In this document: positions 62,538-64,000 of the stretch, piece by piece
Position numbering within the stretch: the stretch's first letter is position 1
Layout of the letters: each line of letters opens with the position of its first letter
DNA from: Helopsaltes ochotensis
Lineage: Eukaryota; Chordata; Aves; Passeriformes; Locustellidae
Direction: 5' to 3'
Length of the DNA stretch: 64,000 nucleotides
Assembly (NCBI GenBank): GCA_013400155.1
Contig: VXBM01001585.1
Location: forward strand, 96,375-160,374
Translations under genes and position numbers: made by a program
The notes under the pieces: model-generated
Databases searched by the model: none
Seen by the model: only the letters and a program-made list of their open reading frames with translations
Told to the model about the DNA's origin: nothing

Positions 62538-64000
62538 TTTTTAATCCACAACTTTTTGGCCACTTTAAGCTTTTAGATAACTTGAGTATAAAGAAAAAAA
62601 AATTCAATTAAAAGAAATGTTACAAAATCCCCAAATCAGTTACTTGTATATATGGATCTCTGCCTTCTCTAGAAAAACAATAAAAATGTTGCAACTACAG
62701 TTTTCAATTTCCTTGAAATGACTGAGAGTTATGATCACTAAGTATACTCTAAACTCAAAATTCTGCACACCTTAACTGCTTCACAGAAATAGTAGGGCAA
62801 CCTCAAAGAGAAAATAGTGTATGCTTTTAGAATCCATAAATTTACATAGTGGTTCTTTTCATTCGTCTGATAGGAACATATGGTCAATGCATAGACATAT
62901 CATTATGTTAGAAAACAAGAAGAAAAGGAAACAGCATCTTTTTAAATTTAATAGTGAAAGTAAAGAGTGATAATGAGAACTGCAGAAGAATGTAATTTTT
63001 TCAGAGAGAACGAAATAATTACAAGTCCTGTTGGCACACAGGGATCCATGTTAATTATAAGAATGTGAGAACAAAGTAATAAAACAGTTAAATGGTGAAG
63101 AGTATTGACTGCATCATATTAGATATGGATCCACTAGATTTGCCTTAAAGTAGAAGAAGTTAAAAGCATTGGTTCAATTTTGTATTAATGAAGATACTTA
63201 GAATGCAAACACCCCCAATAAAAAATCTGTTTTATATTTGTCTGAAATCAGGTATTTTGAAGCAGCAAATACGCTAGGTGACCTAAAGATGTCTGAATAT
63301 TTTTGCTAGACATAACTTAGTTATCCTCACTAAGGTCCAAGACAAAACAACCACGCTCAACTTGCTACTGAGTGTCACCACTAGTACTTTGTGGAAACTG
63401 GCTTGCAGCTACTTGAGACTAACAATTTCCTTTTAATGTGAGGAAGGAGAAACAGGCATTTATCTTCCAAGCAGATATTATTGGAAAATTATAAATTCAG
63501 TTTCACAATCCTTGTTTGTCCCTTTTAGAAGTAAGCAAGTTGTCAAGTTTTCTGCACATCCTCATTGAAGACTATAGAAGTTGGGTAGTTGTAAAAGCAG
63601 TCCTTTATTGCATCATTAAATCAGTCTCATGAAGGCAAAGTTATAACAGTCTGAGCCAGAATGTAGAAAGCCTTCTAACATAGAGTCCTTAAGTCCCAAG
63701 CAGAAAGAGCAGCCACAGCACCCTTATTCAGTGTTCTGTGAACATCTTATCAGTAGCAGCTGCAGCAGCAACAGTGGCATGTGATCAGTGTTTTCTACTA
63801 ACATTCTCAAAGTAGTGCATTTTATTCTAATTTTGGCCATTCAGGTTAAAACACAAATTTTCTACAGCCTTGCTGGACCTATCCTAAGCTAAGATTGATG
63901 TGCGAAGGCAAATGCAAATTCTTACACAAATTCTACGTATATAATCCTATCTGTTCCATCTAGCAATGTTTAACAAGGTTACAATGGTTTCATTATGTCT
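62538..64000. other. Anonymous AT-rich DNA to the window edge
   Basis: No gene, RNA gene or recognisable repeat is seen. A few GCAGCAGCA-like triplets at 63750-63775 are too short to call a repeat. Confidence 0.65.

Noticed and set aside
1..64000. CRISPR arrays, bacterial operons, riboswitches, plasmid or phage features
   Set aside because: No regularly spaced repeats or dense coding are present, and the CR1 and ERV content shows vertebrate nuclear DNA.

Overview
The window is vertebrate nuclear DNA, almost certainly from a bird and most likely a passerine or another neoavian. The evidence is the repeat content. There are several CR1 LINE fragments, the dominant avian retroposon, and LTR remnants of three avian endogenous retrovirus families. 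The rest is AT-rich, intron- or desert-like sequence with very few repeats. Three N tracts (95 bases at 18294-18388, 52 bases at 29128-29179 and one base at 49341) show that this is a draft assembly. The family assignments were made by eye from memory of avian repeats, with no database search.

I found no protein-coding gene, exon or RNA gene that I can support. The longest open frames outside repeats are 131 codons (34739-35134, minus) and 110 codons (30248-30580, minus). Neither resembles a known family, and random AT-rich DNA of this length yields frames of that size. The window is best read as a gene desert or the inside of a very long intron.

Layout: 1-10.4 kb is anonymous AT-rich DNA with several exact palindromes, including a 22-bp-arm hairpin at 8142-8189, and a possible conserved block near 9.9-10.2 kb. 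A CR1 3' end lies at 10450-10635 (plus). A decayed, internally deleted ERV LTR lies at 13378-13622 (minus). An old CR1 with remnants of the reverse transcriptase C-terminal coding region lies at 16781-17630 (minus). From 17.6 to 47.8 kb the DNA is largely anonymous, with two gaps, a 38-bp AT palindrome at 29996-30033, and the 5' end of another ERV LTR at 36771-36870 (minus). A solo ERV-L-like LTR with an exact 5-bp target duplication (CTATT) lies at 47854-48773. Part of it, plus about 570 bp of its 3' flank, appears a second time at 49342-50421. The two copies are separated by a single N, and the second copy runs straight into an (AAAAC)n tract. This looks like a false assembly duplication. 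Further right are a CR1 internal fragment (57445-57532, plus), a longer CR1 (58617-59455, minus) and a CR1 3' end (62395-62537, minus).

I saw no new biological system. The most consequential observation is the probable misassembly at 48-50.4 kb. After it come the clean solo-LTR boundaries and the perfect inverted repeat at 8142-8189.
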